The position numbers and the translations under genes were made by a program. 56,289 nucleotides of DNA from CAZXNF01 sp050741255 (lineage in GTDB: Bacteria; Pseudomonadota; Gammaproteobacteria; Burkholderiales; SG8-41), in contig JBOIEQ010000008.1 in assembly GCA_050741255.1 (NCBI GenBank), forward strand, positions 1 through 56,289. Reading direction: 5' to 3'. Below the pieces are notes generated by a model. That model ran no database searches and was not told where the DNA came from. It saw nothing but the letters and a program-made list of their open reading frames with translations. Positions within the stretch are counted from its first letter, which is position 1. Every line of letters starts with the position of its first letter. Positions 49,306 to 56,289 of this stretch are shown one piece after another.

Positions 49306-49631
49306 GCCGGGTTCCTTTTCAACATCAGCGCGCGGTAACGGGCTGCCGCCACTTCCACATCGAGTTTGGGTGCTTTTTGCGTTTTCTTCGTGAAGGCGTG
49401 CAACACGTACACCGCTTCCTCGAATTTCGCCAGATAGATCACCCGATGCTCGCCATCGGCGTGGACGCGCAGTTCCCGCACCCCGGGTCCGATCGCGCGC
49501 ATCGGTTTCCAGTCTTTGGGCTCCTTGCCGCGTTGCACCCTGTCCAGTTGATAGCCCGCCTCGCGCCGGGCGCTCTCGGGAAAACCCGCCACGGATTTAC
49601 GCGAGGTTCCCAGCCACTGGACGATCCGCAT
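49302..49631 (-). CDS. RelE/HigB-like toxin (phage Gp49-like, DUF891)
   Basis: 109 residues. FPESARREAGYQLDRVQRGKEPKDWKPMRAIGPGVRELRVHADGEHRVIYLAKFEEAVYVLHAFTKKTQKAPKLDVEVAAARYR matches Gp49/HigB toxins, ribosome-dependent mRNA endonucleases. Charged residues in HAFTKKTQK are characteristic of the family. Its ATG abuts the 22-bp palindrome. Activity is inferred from family. Confidence 0.9.
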   Translation of the reverse strand: MRIVQWLGTSRKSVAGFPESARREAGYQLDRVQRGKEPKDWKPMRAIGPGVRELRVHADGEHRVIYLAKFEEAVYVLHAFTKKTQKAPKLDVEVAAARYRALMLKRNPA

Positions 49632-49653
49632 TTTATACTGAATTCAGTATAAA
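49632..49653. promoter_or_regulatory. 22-bp perfect palindrome, toxin-antitoxin operator
   Basis: Arms TTTATACTG and CAGTATAAA around AATT. It begins at the base next to the toxin ATG, so a bound HigA dimer would block transcription. The AT-rich dyad also contains TATACT, a possible -10 element. Confidence 0.8.
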
Positions 49654-49688
49654 CAACCAGAACGGGCTGGAGGCCATGCGGCGCGGCT

Positions 49689-51200
49689 TTACCCCAGGAA
49701 CAACCGGTAGGCCGGATTCCGGGTCTCTTCCGAATACGGATAGCCGAGTCCCGCGAGGAAGCGTTTGAACGCGGCCTTGTCGCCCGCCGGCACCTGCAGG
49801 CCCACCAGCACGCGCCCGTAGTCGGCGCCGTGGTTGCGGTAATGGAAGAGGCTGATGTTCCAGCCGTGCTGCATGCTGTTCAGGAACTTCATGAGCGCGC
49901 CGGGCCGCTCGGGAAACTCGAAGCGGTAGAGCGTTTCGTGCTTGACCTGCGGCGCGCGGCCGCCAACGAGATGCCGCACGTGCAGCTTGGCGAGCTCGTT
50001 GTCGGTGAGGTCGAGCGCCTTCAGGCCGCCGCGCCGCAGGGCGCGCACCAGCCGCGCCGTTTCTTCCGCGTTCTGCACCTGCACGCCGACAAAGACATGC
50101 GCGGCACTCGCGTCGGCGTAGCGGTAGTTGAACTCGGTGACGTTGCGCGGGCCCAGCAGCGAGCAGAACTTGCGGAAACTGCCCGGCTTCTCGGGAATCG
50201 TCACCGCGAGCACCGCTTCGCGCTTCTCGCCCAGTTCGGCCTCTTCCGCGACGAAGCGCAGGCGGTCGAAGTTCATGTTGGCGCCACAGGCGATCGCGAC
50301 CAGTGTTTTGCCCTTCCAGCCCTTCCTGGCGGCGTAGGCCTTGGCGCCGGCGATGGCGAGCGCGCCGGCCGGCTCCAGTACCGCGCGGGTGTCCTGGAAC
50401 ACGTCCTTGATCGCGGCGCAGATGGCATCGGTGTTGCAGAGGACCATGTCATCGACCAGTTCCCGGCAGAGGCGGAAGGTCTCCTTGCCGACCTGCTTGA
50501 CGGCCACGCCGTCCGCGAACAGGCCGACGTGATCGAGCTTCACCCGCTTGCCGGCCTTGAGCGACCGGTACATGGCGTCCGCGTCCACCGGCTCCACCCC
50601 GATCACCTTGATGCCGGGCCGCACACGCTTGAGGTAGGACGCAATGCCGGAAATCAGGCCGCCGCCGCCGATGGCGACGAACACGGCGTCGATGGGCTGG
50701 GTTGTCTGGCGCAGGATTTCCATGCCGATCGTGCCCTGCCCGGCGATCACGTCGGGATCGTCGTAGGGATGGATGAAGGTCAGCTTGCCGCGGCGCCCGA
50801 GCGCGACCGCGCGGACGTAGGCCTCGTCGTAGGTGTCGCCGTGCAGCACCACTTTCGCGCCGCGGCCGCGCACCGCGTCGATCTTGATCTGCGGCGTGGT
50901 CACCGGCATGACGATGGTCGCGGCGCACTTCAGCCGTTGGGCGGCGAGCGCCACACCCTGCGCGTGGTTGCCGGCGGAGGCCGTGATCACGCCGCGCTTC
51001 AGTTGCGCGGGCGTGAGCCTGGACATCTTGTTGTAGGCCCCGCGCAGCTTGAACGAGTGCACGGACTGCAGGTCCTCGCGTTTGAGCAGCAGCGTGTTGC
51101 CCATCCGCCGGGACAGGGCGGTGGCGCGCTCCAGCGGCGTTTCGACCGCCACGTCGTAGACGCGCGCGGTCAGGATGCGTTCAAGGTAATCGATCTTCAT
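49689..51200 (-). CDS. ilvA: Threonine ammonia-lyase, biosynthetic
   Basis: 503 residues. PLP-dependent fold II enzyme converting threonine to 2-oxobutanoate for isoleucine synthesis. PLP Lys in SVHSFKLRGAYNKMS, glycine loop AIGGGGLISGIA, NH2-terminal VYDVAVETPLERATALS. Two C-terminal ACT-like regulatory domains follow (VTIPEKPGSFRKFCSLLGPRNVTEFNYRYAD and YRFEFPERPGALMKFLNSMQHGWNISLFHYRNHGADYGRV), the hallmark of the allosteric biosynthetic form. It is divergent from rpiA. Confidence 0.95.
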   Translation of the reverse strand: MKIDYLERILTARVYDVAVETPLERATALSRRMGNTLLLKREDLQSVHSFKLRGAYNKMSRLTPAQLKRGVITASAGNHAQGVALAAQRLKCAATIVMPVTTPQIKIDAVRGRGAKVVLHGDTYDEAYVRAVALGRRGKLTFIHPYDDPDVIAGQGTIGMEILRQTTQPIDAVFVAIGGGGLISGIASYLKRVRPGIKVIGVEPVDADAMYRSLKAGKRVKLDHVGLFADGVAVKQVGKETFRLCRELVDDMVLCNTDAICAAIKDVFQDTRAVLEPAGALAIAGAKAYAARKGWKGKTLVAIACGANMNFDRLRFVAEEAELGEKREAVLAVTIPEKPGSFRKFCSLLGPRNVTEFNYRYADASAAHVFVGVQVQNAEETARLVRALRRGGLKALDLTDNELAKLHVRHLVGGRAPQVKHETLYRFEFPERPGALMKFLNSMQHGWNISLFHYRNHGADYGRVLVGLQVPAGDKAAFKRFLAGLGYPYSEETRNPAYRLFLG

Positions 51201-51252
51201 GGGGGCGAGTCTACCAATTGTCCGGCCCGGCGTTAGCGCTTACCATCCGGGG

Positions 51253-51915
51253 ATGCCCTCACAAGATGACCTGAAGCGCGCGGCCGCCGAAGCCGCCTTG
51301 GTCCATGTCCCGGCCGGCGCCATCGTCGGCGTCGGCACCGGCTCGACGGTCAATTTCTTCATCGACGCGCTGGGCAAGGCCAAGGCCCGCTACAACGGGG
51401 CGGTGTCGAGTTCGAAGGCGAGCGCGGAACGCCTTAAAGCACTGGGCATCGAGGTCATCGACCTGAACAGCGTGGCCGAACTGCCGGTGTACGTGGACGG
51501 CGCCGACGAAGTCACCCGCCACCTCGCCATGATCAAGGGCGGCGGCGGCGCGCTGACCCGCGAGAAGATCGTCGCCGCCGTGGCCCGCAAGTTCGTCTGC
51601 ATCGCCGATGCCTCGAAGCTCGTGGATGTGCTCGGCAGGTTCCCGCTGCCGGTGGAGGTCATCCCGATGGCGCGCTCGTACGTGGCGCGCGAGCTGGTAA
51701 AACTCGGCGGCACGCCCGAGCTGCGTGCCGGGTTCACCACCGACAACGGCAACGTGATCCTCGACGTCCACGGGCTGTCGATCACCGATCCCGTGGCCCT
51801 CGAGGAACGCATCAACCACCTCACCGGGGTGGTGACCAATGGTCTGTTCGCCCGGCGCGGGGCCGACGTGCTGCTGCTCGCCAGCCCGGACGGCGTGCAG
51901 ACGCTGACCCGCTGA
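51253..51915 (+). CDS. rpiA: Ribose-5-phosphate isomerase A
   Basis: 220 residues from ATG 51253; the 18-codon upstream extension would overlap the divergent ilvA start. VGVGTGSTVNFFIDAL, VSSSKASAERLKALGIEV, VYVDGADEVTRHLAMIKGGGGALTREKIVA and GNVILDV match RpiA, which interconverts ribose- and ribulose-5-phosphate in the pentose phosphate pathway. Catalytic Asp and Lys lie in DGADE and KGGGGA. Confidence 0.95.
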   Translation: MPSQDDLKRAAAEAALVHVPAGAIVGVGTGSTVNFFIDALGKAKARYNGAVSSSKASAERLKALGIEVIDLNSVAELPVYVDGADEVTRHLAMIKGGGGALTREKIVAAVARKFVCIADASKLVDVLGRFPLPVEVIPMARSYVARELVKLGGTPELRAGFTTDNGNVILDVHGLSITDPVALEERINHLTGVVTNGLFARRGADVLLLASPDGVQTLTR

Positions 51916-51948
51916 TCGGCCCGCGCGGCGCCCGAGACCCCGCAGCCA

Positions 51949-51965
51949 TATAATTGTCACAAAGC
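51949..51965 (+). promoter_or_regulatory. phoU promoter -10 and shared TGTCACAAAGC motif
   Basis: A perfect TATAAT at 51949-51954 is followed directly by TGTCACAAAGC (51955-51965). The same 11-mer recurs before ppx. It resembles a half Pho box (CTGTCAT) but lies downstream of the -10, so its role is uncertain. Confidence 0.45.
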
Positions 51966-52014
51966 GCTGGTAACGTCCCGCGCTTGTCAGCAAGTCCCGA
52001 CCCGAGGGGTTGTC

Positions 52015-52731
52015 ATGCCCAGCAACGAACACCATACCTCCAAGCAGTTCGACGCCGAACTCGAAGACATCCGCTCGCGCGTGCTGCAGATGGGGGGGCT
52101 GGTCGAGCAGCAGACGCTCGCCGCGCTCGACGCGCTCGACGAAGGCAACATCCAGCTCGCCCGCCGGGTGATCGACGACGACCACCGGGTCAACGGCCTG
52201 GAGGTCCAGATCGACGAGGACTGCAACACCGTGATCGCCCGCCGCCAGCCGGCCGCCGGCGACCTGCGCATGCTGATGACGGTCGTCAAGACCATCACCG
52301 ACCTCGAGCGCATCGGCGACGAAGCCGCCAAGATCGCCCGCATGACGCAGCTGATCTACGAATCGGACCGCCCGGTGCGGCCGCGCGGCCTCGACGTGCG
52401 CCACATGGCGGACGCCGCGCTGACCATGCTGCGCACCTCGCTCGACGCCTTCGCCCGGCTGGACGCCAACGCCGCGGGCGGCGTGCTGCGCCAGGACGAA
52501 GCGGTGGACGACGAGTTCCGCTCGATCATCCGCCAGCTCATCACCTACGTGATGGAAGACCCGCGCCTGATCTCCCACGCCATGGAGATGGTGTTCATCG
52601 CCAAGGCCATCGAGCGCATCGGCGACCACGCGAAGAACATCGCCGAGTACGTGATCTTCATGGTCAAGGGCAAGGACGTGCGGCACACCAAGGTCGAGGA
52701 CATTGAGCGCGAAGTGCTCTCCCAGCACTGA
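52015..52731 (+). CDS. phoU: Phosphate transport regulator PhoU
   Basis: 238 residues with two PhoU helical domains. The signature metal-binding residues appear in TVVKTITDLERIGDEAAKIA and VFIAKAIERIGDHAKNIAEYVIFMVKGKDVRH. PhoU connects the PstSCAB transporter to PhoR and keeps phosphate uptake and polyphosphate in check. No pst or phoBR genes are in the window, so it is an orphan here, next to ppx. Confidence 0.95.
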   Translation: MPSNEHHTSKQFDAELEDIRSRVLQMGGLVEQQTLAALDALDEGNIQLARRVIDDDHRVNGLEVQIDEDCNTVIARRQPAAGDLRMLMTVVKTITDLERIGDEAAKIARMTQLIYESDRPVRPRGLDVRHMADAALTMLRTSLDAFARLDANAAGGVLRQDEAVDDEFRSIIRQLITYVMEDPRLISHAMEMVFIAKAIERIGDHAKNIAEYVIFMVKGKDVRHTKVEDIEREVLSQH

Positions 52732-52752
52732 ACATCCGCGCGGCCCGTAGCG

Positions 52753-52776
52753 CTGTCACAAAGCTTTGCCTATACT
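52753..52776 (+). promoter_or_regulatory. ppx upstream motif and -10 candidate
   Basis: CTGTCACAAAGC (52753-52764), repeating the phoU motif, precedes TATACT at 52771-52776. This is a better promoter-upstream position than at phoU and is compatible with a degenerate Pho-box half-site. Confidence 0.4.
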
Positions 52777-52864
52777 TCCGCCGCATGCACGCGGCGTTCC
52801 TGCTGATTCACCCTTGGCCTCGCGACGGTCGCTCCGCCCCCGCGCCGCGGCGGGCTGAGGCGCG

Positions 52865-54385
52865 ATGAACGAATCCTCGCCCATCGCCGCCGTCGATCTC
52901 GGCTCCAACTCCTTCCACCTGCAGGTCGCACGGGTCGCCGGCGACCAGATCTACCCCCTCGATTCCCTGCGCGCGCCGGTGCGCATCGGCGCCGGACTGA
53001 CCAAGGACAAGCGGCTGAACGACGACGCGCAGGAACGCGCGCTCGAATGCCTCAAGCACTTTGGCGAGCGTCTGCGCGGCTTCGATCCGCACAACGTGCG
53101 CGCGGTGGGCACCAATACCCTGCGCGTGGCCAAGAACGCGCCGGCCTTCCTGAAAAAAGCGCAGTCGGCGCTGGGCTTCCCGATCGAAGTCGTCGCCGGC
53201 CGCGAGGAAGCGCGCCTGATCTACCTCGGCGTCGCGCGCAGCCTGCCGGCCTCCACGGCGCGGCGCCTGGTGATCGACATCGGCGGCGGCTCGACCGAGT
53301 TCGTGATCGGCCGCGGCTACAAGCCCGCCAAACTGGAAAGCCTATACATGGGCTGCGTGTCCTACAGCCTGCGCTTCTTCCCGGGCGGCAAGATCAGCAA
53401 GGGCGCCATGAAGGACGCCGAAGTGGCCGCCCGCAAGGAGATCGAGCCCATCGTCGCCAGCTTCGGCAAGGGCAACCGGGACGAGGTCTTCGGCTCCTCC
53501 GGCACGGCGCGCGCGATCGCGGAGATCTGCCAGTTGAACGGCTTCGGCGACGGCACCGTCACGCCGGACGCGCTGGACGCACTGCGCCAGGCCTTCATCC
53601 GCGCGGGCGATCTCGACCGGCTGGAACTCGAAGGCGTGCGCAGCGACCGCCTGCCGGTGCTGCCCGGCGGCATCGCGATCATGCGCGCGGCGCTCTCCGA
53701 GCTGAAGATCGACAGCCTGGCCGTCGCGGCCGGCGCCATGCGCCAGGGCATCCTGTGGGACATGGTGGGCCGCATCCGTCACCACGACATGCGCGACATG
53801 ACGGTCAGCCAGTTCATGAGCCGCTACCACGTGGACGCGAAGCAGGCGCGGCGGGTTGCCGCCCTCGCGCTGCAGCTCTACGAACAACTGGCCGAAGGCA
53901 AGGGCGAGGAAACGGCGCCGCTGTTTCTCGGCTGGGCGGCGAAGCTCCACGAGATCGGCATCTCGGTCGCCTACTCCGGCTACAACCGGCACTCCGCCTA
54001 CATCATCCAGAACGCGGACATGCCGGGCTTCTCGAGGAGCGAACAGGAACAGCTCGCGCTGCTCACGGCCACGCACCGGCGCTCGCTGCGCCGCACGCTG
54101 CCGCAGCTCGAGGCGGCCGGCATCGACCTGCGCGTGGTGCTGGCGTTGCGACTCGCCGCCCTGTTCCACCGCAGCCGCACGGACGTGCGCCTGCCCGAGA
54201 TCACCGCCCGCGCCAAGGGCCGCGCCTTCCGCGTGAAACTCTCGCGCGACTGGCTGAAACGCAATCCGCTGACGGTGGCCGCGCTGCGCGAGGAAGTGGA
54301 CGAGTGGAGCGCGGTCGGCTGCGCGCTGGAAATCAAGGTGCTCGACGAAATCGAGGCACCGGCCGCGCTGGCGGTGGCCGGCTGA
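52865..54385 (+). CDS. ppx: Exopolyphosphatase
   Basis: 506 residues. The N-terminal ASKHA ATPase-like motifs AAVDLGSNSFHLQVARV and VIDIGGGSTEFVIG bind polyphosphate/Mg2+; GSSGTARAIAEI and VLPGGIAIMRAAL continue the Ppx/GppA domain. A C-terminal HD-like helical region carries KLHEIGISVAYSGYNRHSAYII and ALLTATHRRS. It degrades polyphosphate to phosphate from the ends, or acts as a pppGpp hydrolase. It lies 133 nt after phoU. Confidence 0.94.
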   Translation: MNESSPIAAVDLGSNSFHLQVARVAGDQIYPLDSLRAPVRIGAGLTKDKRLNDDAQERALECLKHFGERLRGFDPHNVRAVGTNTLRVAKNAPAFLKKAQSALGFPIEVVAGREEARLIYLGVARSLPASTARRLVIDIGGGSTEFVIGRGYKPAKLESLYMGCVSYSLRFFPGGKISKGAMKDAEVAARKEIEPIVASFGKGNRDEVFGSSGTARAIAEICQLNGFGDGTVTPDALDALRQAFIRAGDLDRLELEGVRSDRLPVLPGGIAIMRAALSELKIDSLAVAAGAMRQGILWDMVGRIRHHDMRDMTVSQFMSRYHVDAKQARRVAALALQLYEQLAEGKGEETAPLFLGWAAKLHEIGISVAYSGYNRHSAYIIQNADMPGFSRSEQEQLALLTATHRRSLRRTLPQLEAAGIDLRVVLALRLAALFHRSRTDVRLPEITARAKGRAFRVKLSRDWLKRNPLTVAALREEVDEWSAVGCALEIKVLDEIEAPAALAVAG

Positions 54386-54477
54386 CCGGAACTTCGCCGC
54401 CGGTTACACTGTCTGTTCGCAGCAAGCGCCCGCCGGCCCCCGCCGGCTCCGAAGGCGCTCCAACGAGGAGAAAGTCC

Positions 54478-55482
54478 ATGCGTTGCACCATGCCCCGGCA
54501 GCATTCCGCCCGCCCGCACGGCCCGCTGTCCGCCACCGCCCTGCTGGTCCTGGCCGTTGCCGCCGCGTCCCCGGCGCAGGCCGCGGACACCTACCCCGAC
54601 CGCCCGATCCGGCTGATTACGCCCGCCGCACCCGGGGGCACCACCGACATCCTGGCGCGCCTGTTCGGCGCGAAGCTGACCGAATCCTTGAAGCAGCAGG
54701 TGATCGTGGACAACCGCGCGAGCGCCTCGGGCGTGATCGCCGCGGAAATCACCGCCAATTCACCACCCGACGGCTACACGCTGTTCGTGCCCTACCACCA
54801 GCACACGGTCAACGCGGCACTGAACTCGAAGCTGCCGTACCACCCCGTCAACAGCTTCACGCCGATCACGCAGCTCACTTCCGCGGGGCTGATGCTGATC
54901 GTGAACCCGTCGACACCGGCAAAAACGCCGAAGGAATTCGTCGAGTGGACCAAAAGCTTCAAGGGCCCGCTCAATTTCGGTTCCGCCGGCCTCGGCAGCG
55001 GCGGCCATCTGGCGGGGGAGCTTTACAACCTGATGACCGGGTTGAAGGCGCAGCATATCCCGTACAAGGGTACGGGACCGGCGATCATCGATCTGATCGG
55101 CGGACAGTACCAATACAACTTCGCCGGCATGCAGCCGGCCATCACCGCCGTGCGCGGCGGCAAGCTGCGCGGCATCGCCGTCACCACGCCGAAGCGGATC
55201 GCGGCATTGCCCGAATTCCCGGCGATGGCGGAAGTGATCCCGGGCTTCGAGGTGGTCGGCTGGTACGGCATCGCGGGTCCGGCGAAACTGCCCAAGCCCA
55301 TCCTCACGAAACTGAACACGGAAATCATCAAGGTCCTCAACCAGCCCGACGTACGCGACCGCATTCTCGCCGACGGCTCGGAGCCGGTGGGCAACTCACC
55401 GGAGGTCTTCCGCGAGTACATGCTCGCGGACATGACCAAGTGGGCGAAAGTCGTGAAGGAAAGCGGCGCGAAGCTGGACTGA
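54478..55482 (+). CDS. Bug-family (TctC-like) periplasmic solute-binding protein
   Basis: 334 residues from ATG 54478 behind GAGGAG. Signal peptide (ALLVLAVAAASPAQA-AD), then YPDRPIRLITPAAPGGTTDILARLFGAKLTESLKQQVIVDNRASASGVIAAE, PLNFGSAGLGSGGHLAGELYNLMTGLKAQHIPYKGTGPAIIDLIGGQYQYNFAG. It is a second Bug protein, only distantly like the one at 43322, and again lacks membrane partners. The ligand is unknown. It separates ppx from the sixA-like gene. Confidence 0.93.
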   Translation: MRCTMPRQHSARPHGPLSATALLVLAVAAASPAQAADTYPDRPIRLITPAAPGGTTDILARLFGAKLTESLKQQVIVDNRASASGVIAAEITANSPPDGYTLFVPYHQHTVNAALNSKLPYHPVNSFTPITQLTSAGLMLIVNPSTPAKTPKEFVEWTKSFKGPLNFGSAGLGSGGHLAGELYNLMTGLKAQHIPYKGTGPAIIDLIGGQYQYNFAGMQPAITAVRGGKLRGIAVTTPKRIAALPEFPAMAEVIPGFEVVGWYGIAGPAKLPKPILTKLNTEIIKVLNQPDVRDRILADGSEPVGNSPEVFREYMLADMTKWAKVVKESGAKLD

Positions 55483-55510
55483 GCAAGCGCGCGCCGCCGG
55501 GCGCGAGGGC

Positions 55511-55963
55511 CTACACGAGATCAGCGGAAATGACCGCGCGCACGGTGACCTTCGCGCCGGTCTCGCGGTCGCGGCTGGCGAGCCACCACAGCGCGCCCTT
55601 CCTGACGCTCCAGTCGGCGGCCTTGCCGGTGACGGCGAGGGCCGCGGCCTGGCCGAGCGTCGGCTGGTGCCCGACCACCACCACGGTGCCGTTCTTGTCG
55701 GACCAGCCGGCGGCCTTCAACACGTCCTGTGCCGAGGCGCCCACCCCGAGCGCCTCCACGGTCCTGAACTTGTCGGTGAGCGCGGCAACCGTCTGCTGCG
55801 CGCGGCGCGCGGGGCTCACGAGGACCACGGCATCCTGCGGCAGGCGCGCTTCCAGCCACGCGGCCATGCGTTTGGCCTGGCGCAGGCCCTTGGCGGTCAG
55901 CTTGCGGGCCTTGTCGGGCCCGCCTTCCTCGGCGTCGGCATGACGCCACAGGATGAGTTCCAT
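55511..55963 (-). CDS. SixA-like phosphohistidine phosphatase
   Basis: 150 residues of the histidine phosphatase superfamily. The RHG motif is LWRHADAEEG with catalytic His, and the second His is in VVVVGHQPTLGQAAALAV. SixA in E. coli removes phosphate from the His of phosphorelay or PTS-type proteins. Neighbouring CHAD-domain and ppx genes fit a polyphosphate-related genomic grouping common in proteobacteria. Confidence 0.9.
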   Translation of the reverse strand: MELILWRHADAEEGGPDKARKLTAKGLRQAKRMAAWLEARLPQDAVVLVSPARRAQQTVAALTDKFRTVEALGVGASAQDVLKAAGWSDKNGTVVVVGHQPTLGQAAALAVTGKAADWSVRKGALWWLASRDRETGAKVTVRAVISADLV

Positions 55964-56109
55964 CCGTTTCTCCCGGTTGGCCGATTATCCCGTGTTTTAT
56001 TGCACTTACTCGCGCCAATAGCCGGCCGTCCAAGAAAATTCGTGCAACCTTTCTGCCGCCGCCTCGGTACGCGGCCACTCCGACAACGTTTCTAGAACCT
56101 TTTCAGGCT

Positions 56110-56289
56110 CTAGGCCTTCCAGTAACCGGCGGTGCGCACGAAGGCCCGCCACAGGACGGGCAGGTTCTGCTTTTCGCGCTGCGCCTCGTGCCCGCTCCAG
56201 CCCGCCACCAGCGCGCCGGCCTCGCGCAACGCGCCGCGCCCGAGCCCGGCCGCGGCGAGCAGCGGCATGACGACCGCGGCGTCGTTGAC
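56110..56289 (-). CDS. CHAD domain protein, C-terminal fragment (cut by window edge)
   Basis: The last 59 codons of a minus-strand gene are present, starting VNDAAVVMPLLAAAG at the edge and ending FVRTAGYWKA. NDAAV, a Gly-Trp ahead (LVAGWSGHE) and the final W-x-x-F-x6-W pattern match the end of CHAD domains, which bind polyphosphate granules through conserved His and basic residues. The rest is outside the window, so a CYTH-CHAD fusion is possible. It is 147 nt from the sixA-like gene start. Confidence 0.65.
   Translation of the reverse strand, partial: VNDAAVVMPLLAAAGLGRGALREAGALVAGWSGHEAQREKQNLPVLWRAFVRTAGYWKA

Noticed and set aside
51955..51965. Bona fide PhoB box at phoU
   Set aside because: Only one half-site is recognisable and it lies downstream of the TATAAT, unlike an activator box; reported only as a motif.

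Overview
The window looks like chromosome of a high-GC betaproteobacterium, probably an uncultured Burkholderiales or Nitrosomonadales relative. The evidence is the gene order lpxL-like/dapF/DUF484/xerC beside metK, a recognisable SAH riboswitch in front of ahcY, two Bug (TctC-type) binding proteins and an FNR-type operator. A recurring TAGAAT -10 element precedes several genes. Nearly all genes use high-GC codons; the exceptions are two AT-richer accessory patches, 25.5-26.9 kb and 41.9-46.1 kb.

Layout. 1-7.7 kb: one head-to-tail minus-strand zinc cluster reading zur, ZIP permease, CobW-family GTPase, FtsX/MacB-type ABC ATPase and permease, a small Cys protein, a DUF3299 protein, a His-containing exported protein, a TonB-dependent receptor and tonB (cut by the window edge). 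A perfect 21-bp palindrome lies between zur and divergent yidD. 7.8-17.9 kb: housekeeping genes (yidD, an L7/L12-C-terminal-like membrane protein, rlmI, xerC, DUF484, dapF, a GNAT, an LpxL-type acyltransferase) and then the methyl-cycle block metK, SAH riboswitch-ahcY, metF. 18-23.3 kb: two exported proteins, a membrane Ser/Thr kinase with a large periplasmic half, and a class III cyclase with an FHA domain, which together look like a signalling island. 23.3-28.8 kb: an aminotransferase fused in frame to a Cro/YdaS-like DNA-binding domain, an ankyrin protein, two AT-rich genes, and DUF3500 and DUF3750 proteins.

28.8-41.8 kb: ttcA and a pteridine reductase, a MidA-like methyltransferase, then a MacA-like adaptor, ABC permease, ABC ATPase and TSUP transporter operon behind an FNR-type box; DoxX, two glutathione transferases around cca, an NDUFA9-like protein and a soluble lytic transglycosylase. 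41.9-46.1 kb: three short units, each bounded by about 25-bp inverted repeats of one family and carrying one or two small low-GC ORFs. The first two units carry or neighbour unrelated cargo, while units 1 and 3 carry divergent paralogues of one multi-TM protein. Between units 2 and 3 sit a Bug protein and a C45 acyltransferase-like hydrolase. 46.1-56.3 kb: FkbM methyltransferase, a Rieske-flavodoxin fusion, cytochrome b561, a HigBA-like toxin-antitoxin pair under a 22-bp perfect palindrome, ilvA, rpiA, and a phosphate/polyphosphate group (phoU, ppx, sixA-like, CHAD fragment) interrupted by a second Bug gene.

No rRNA, tRNA, CRISPR array, recognisable transposase gene or replication origin was seen. 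The most unusual features are the inverted-repeat-bounded cargo units, the kinase/exported-protein/cyclase island, and the single zur-headed zinc operon.
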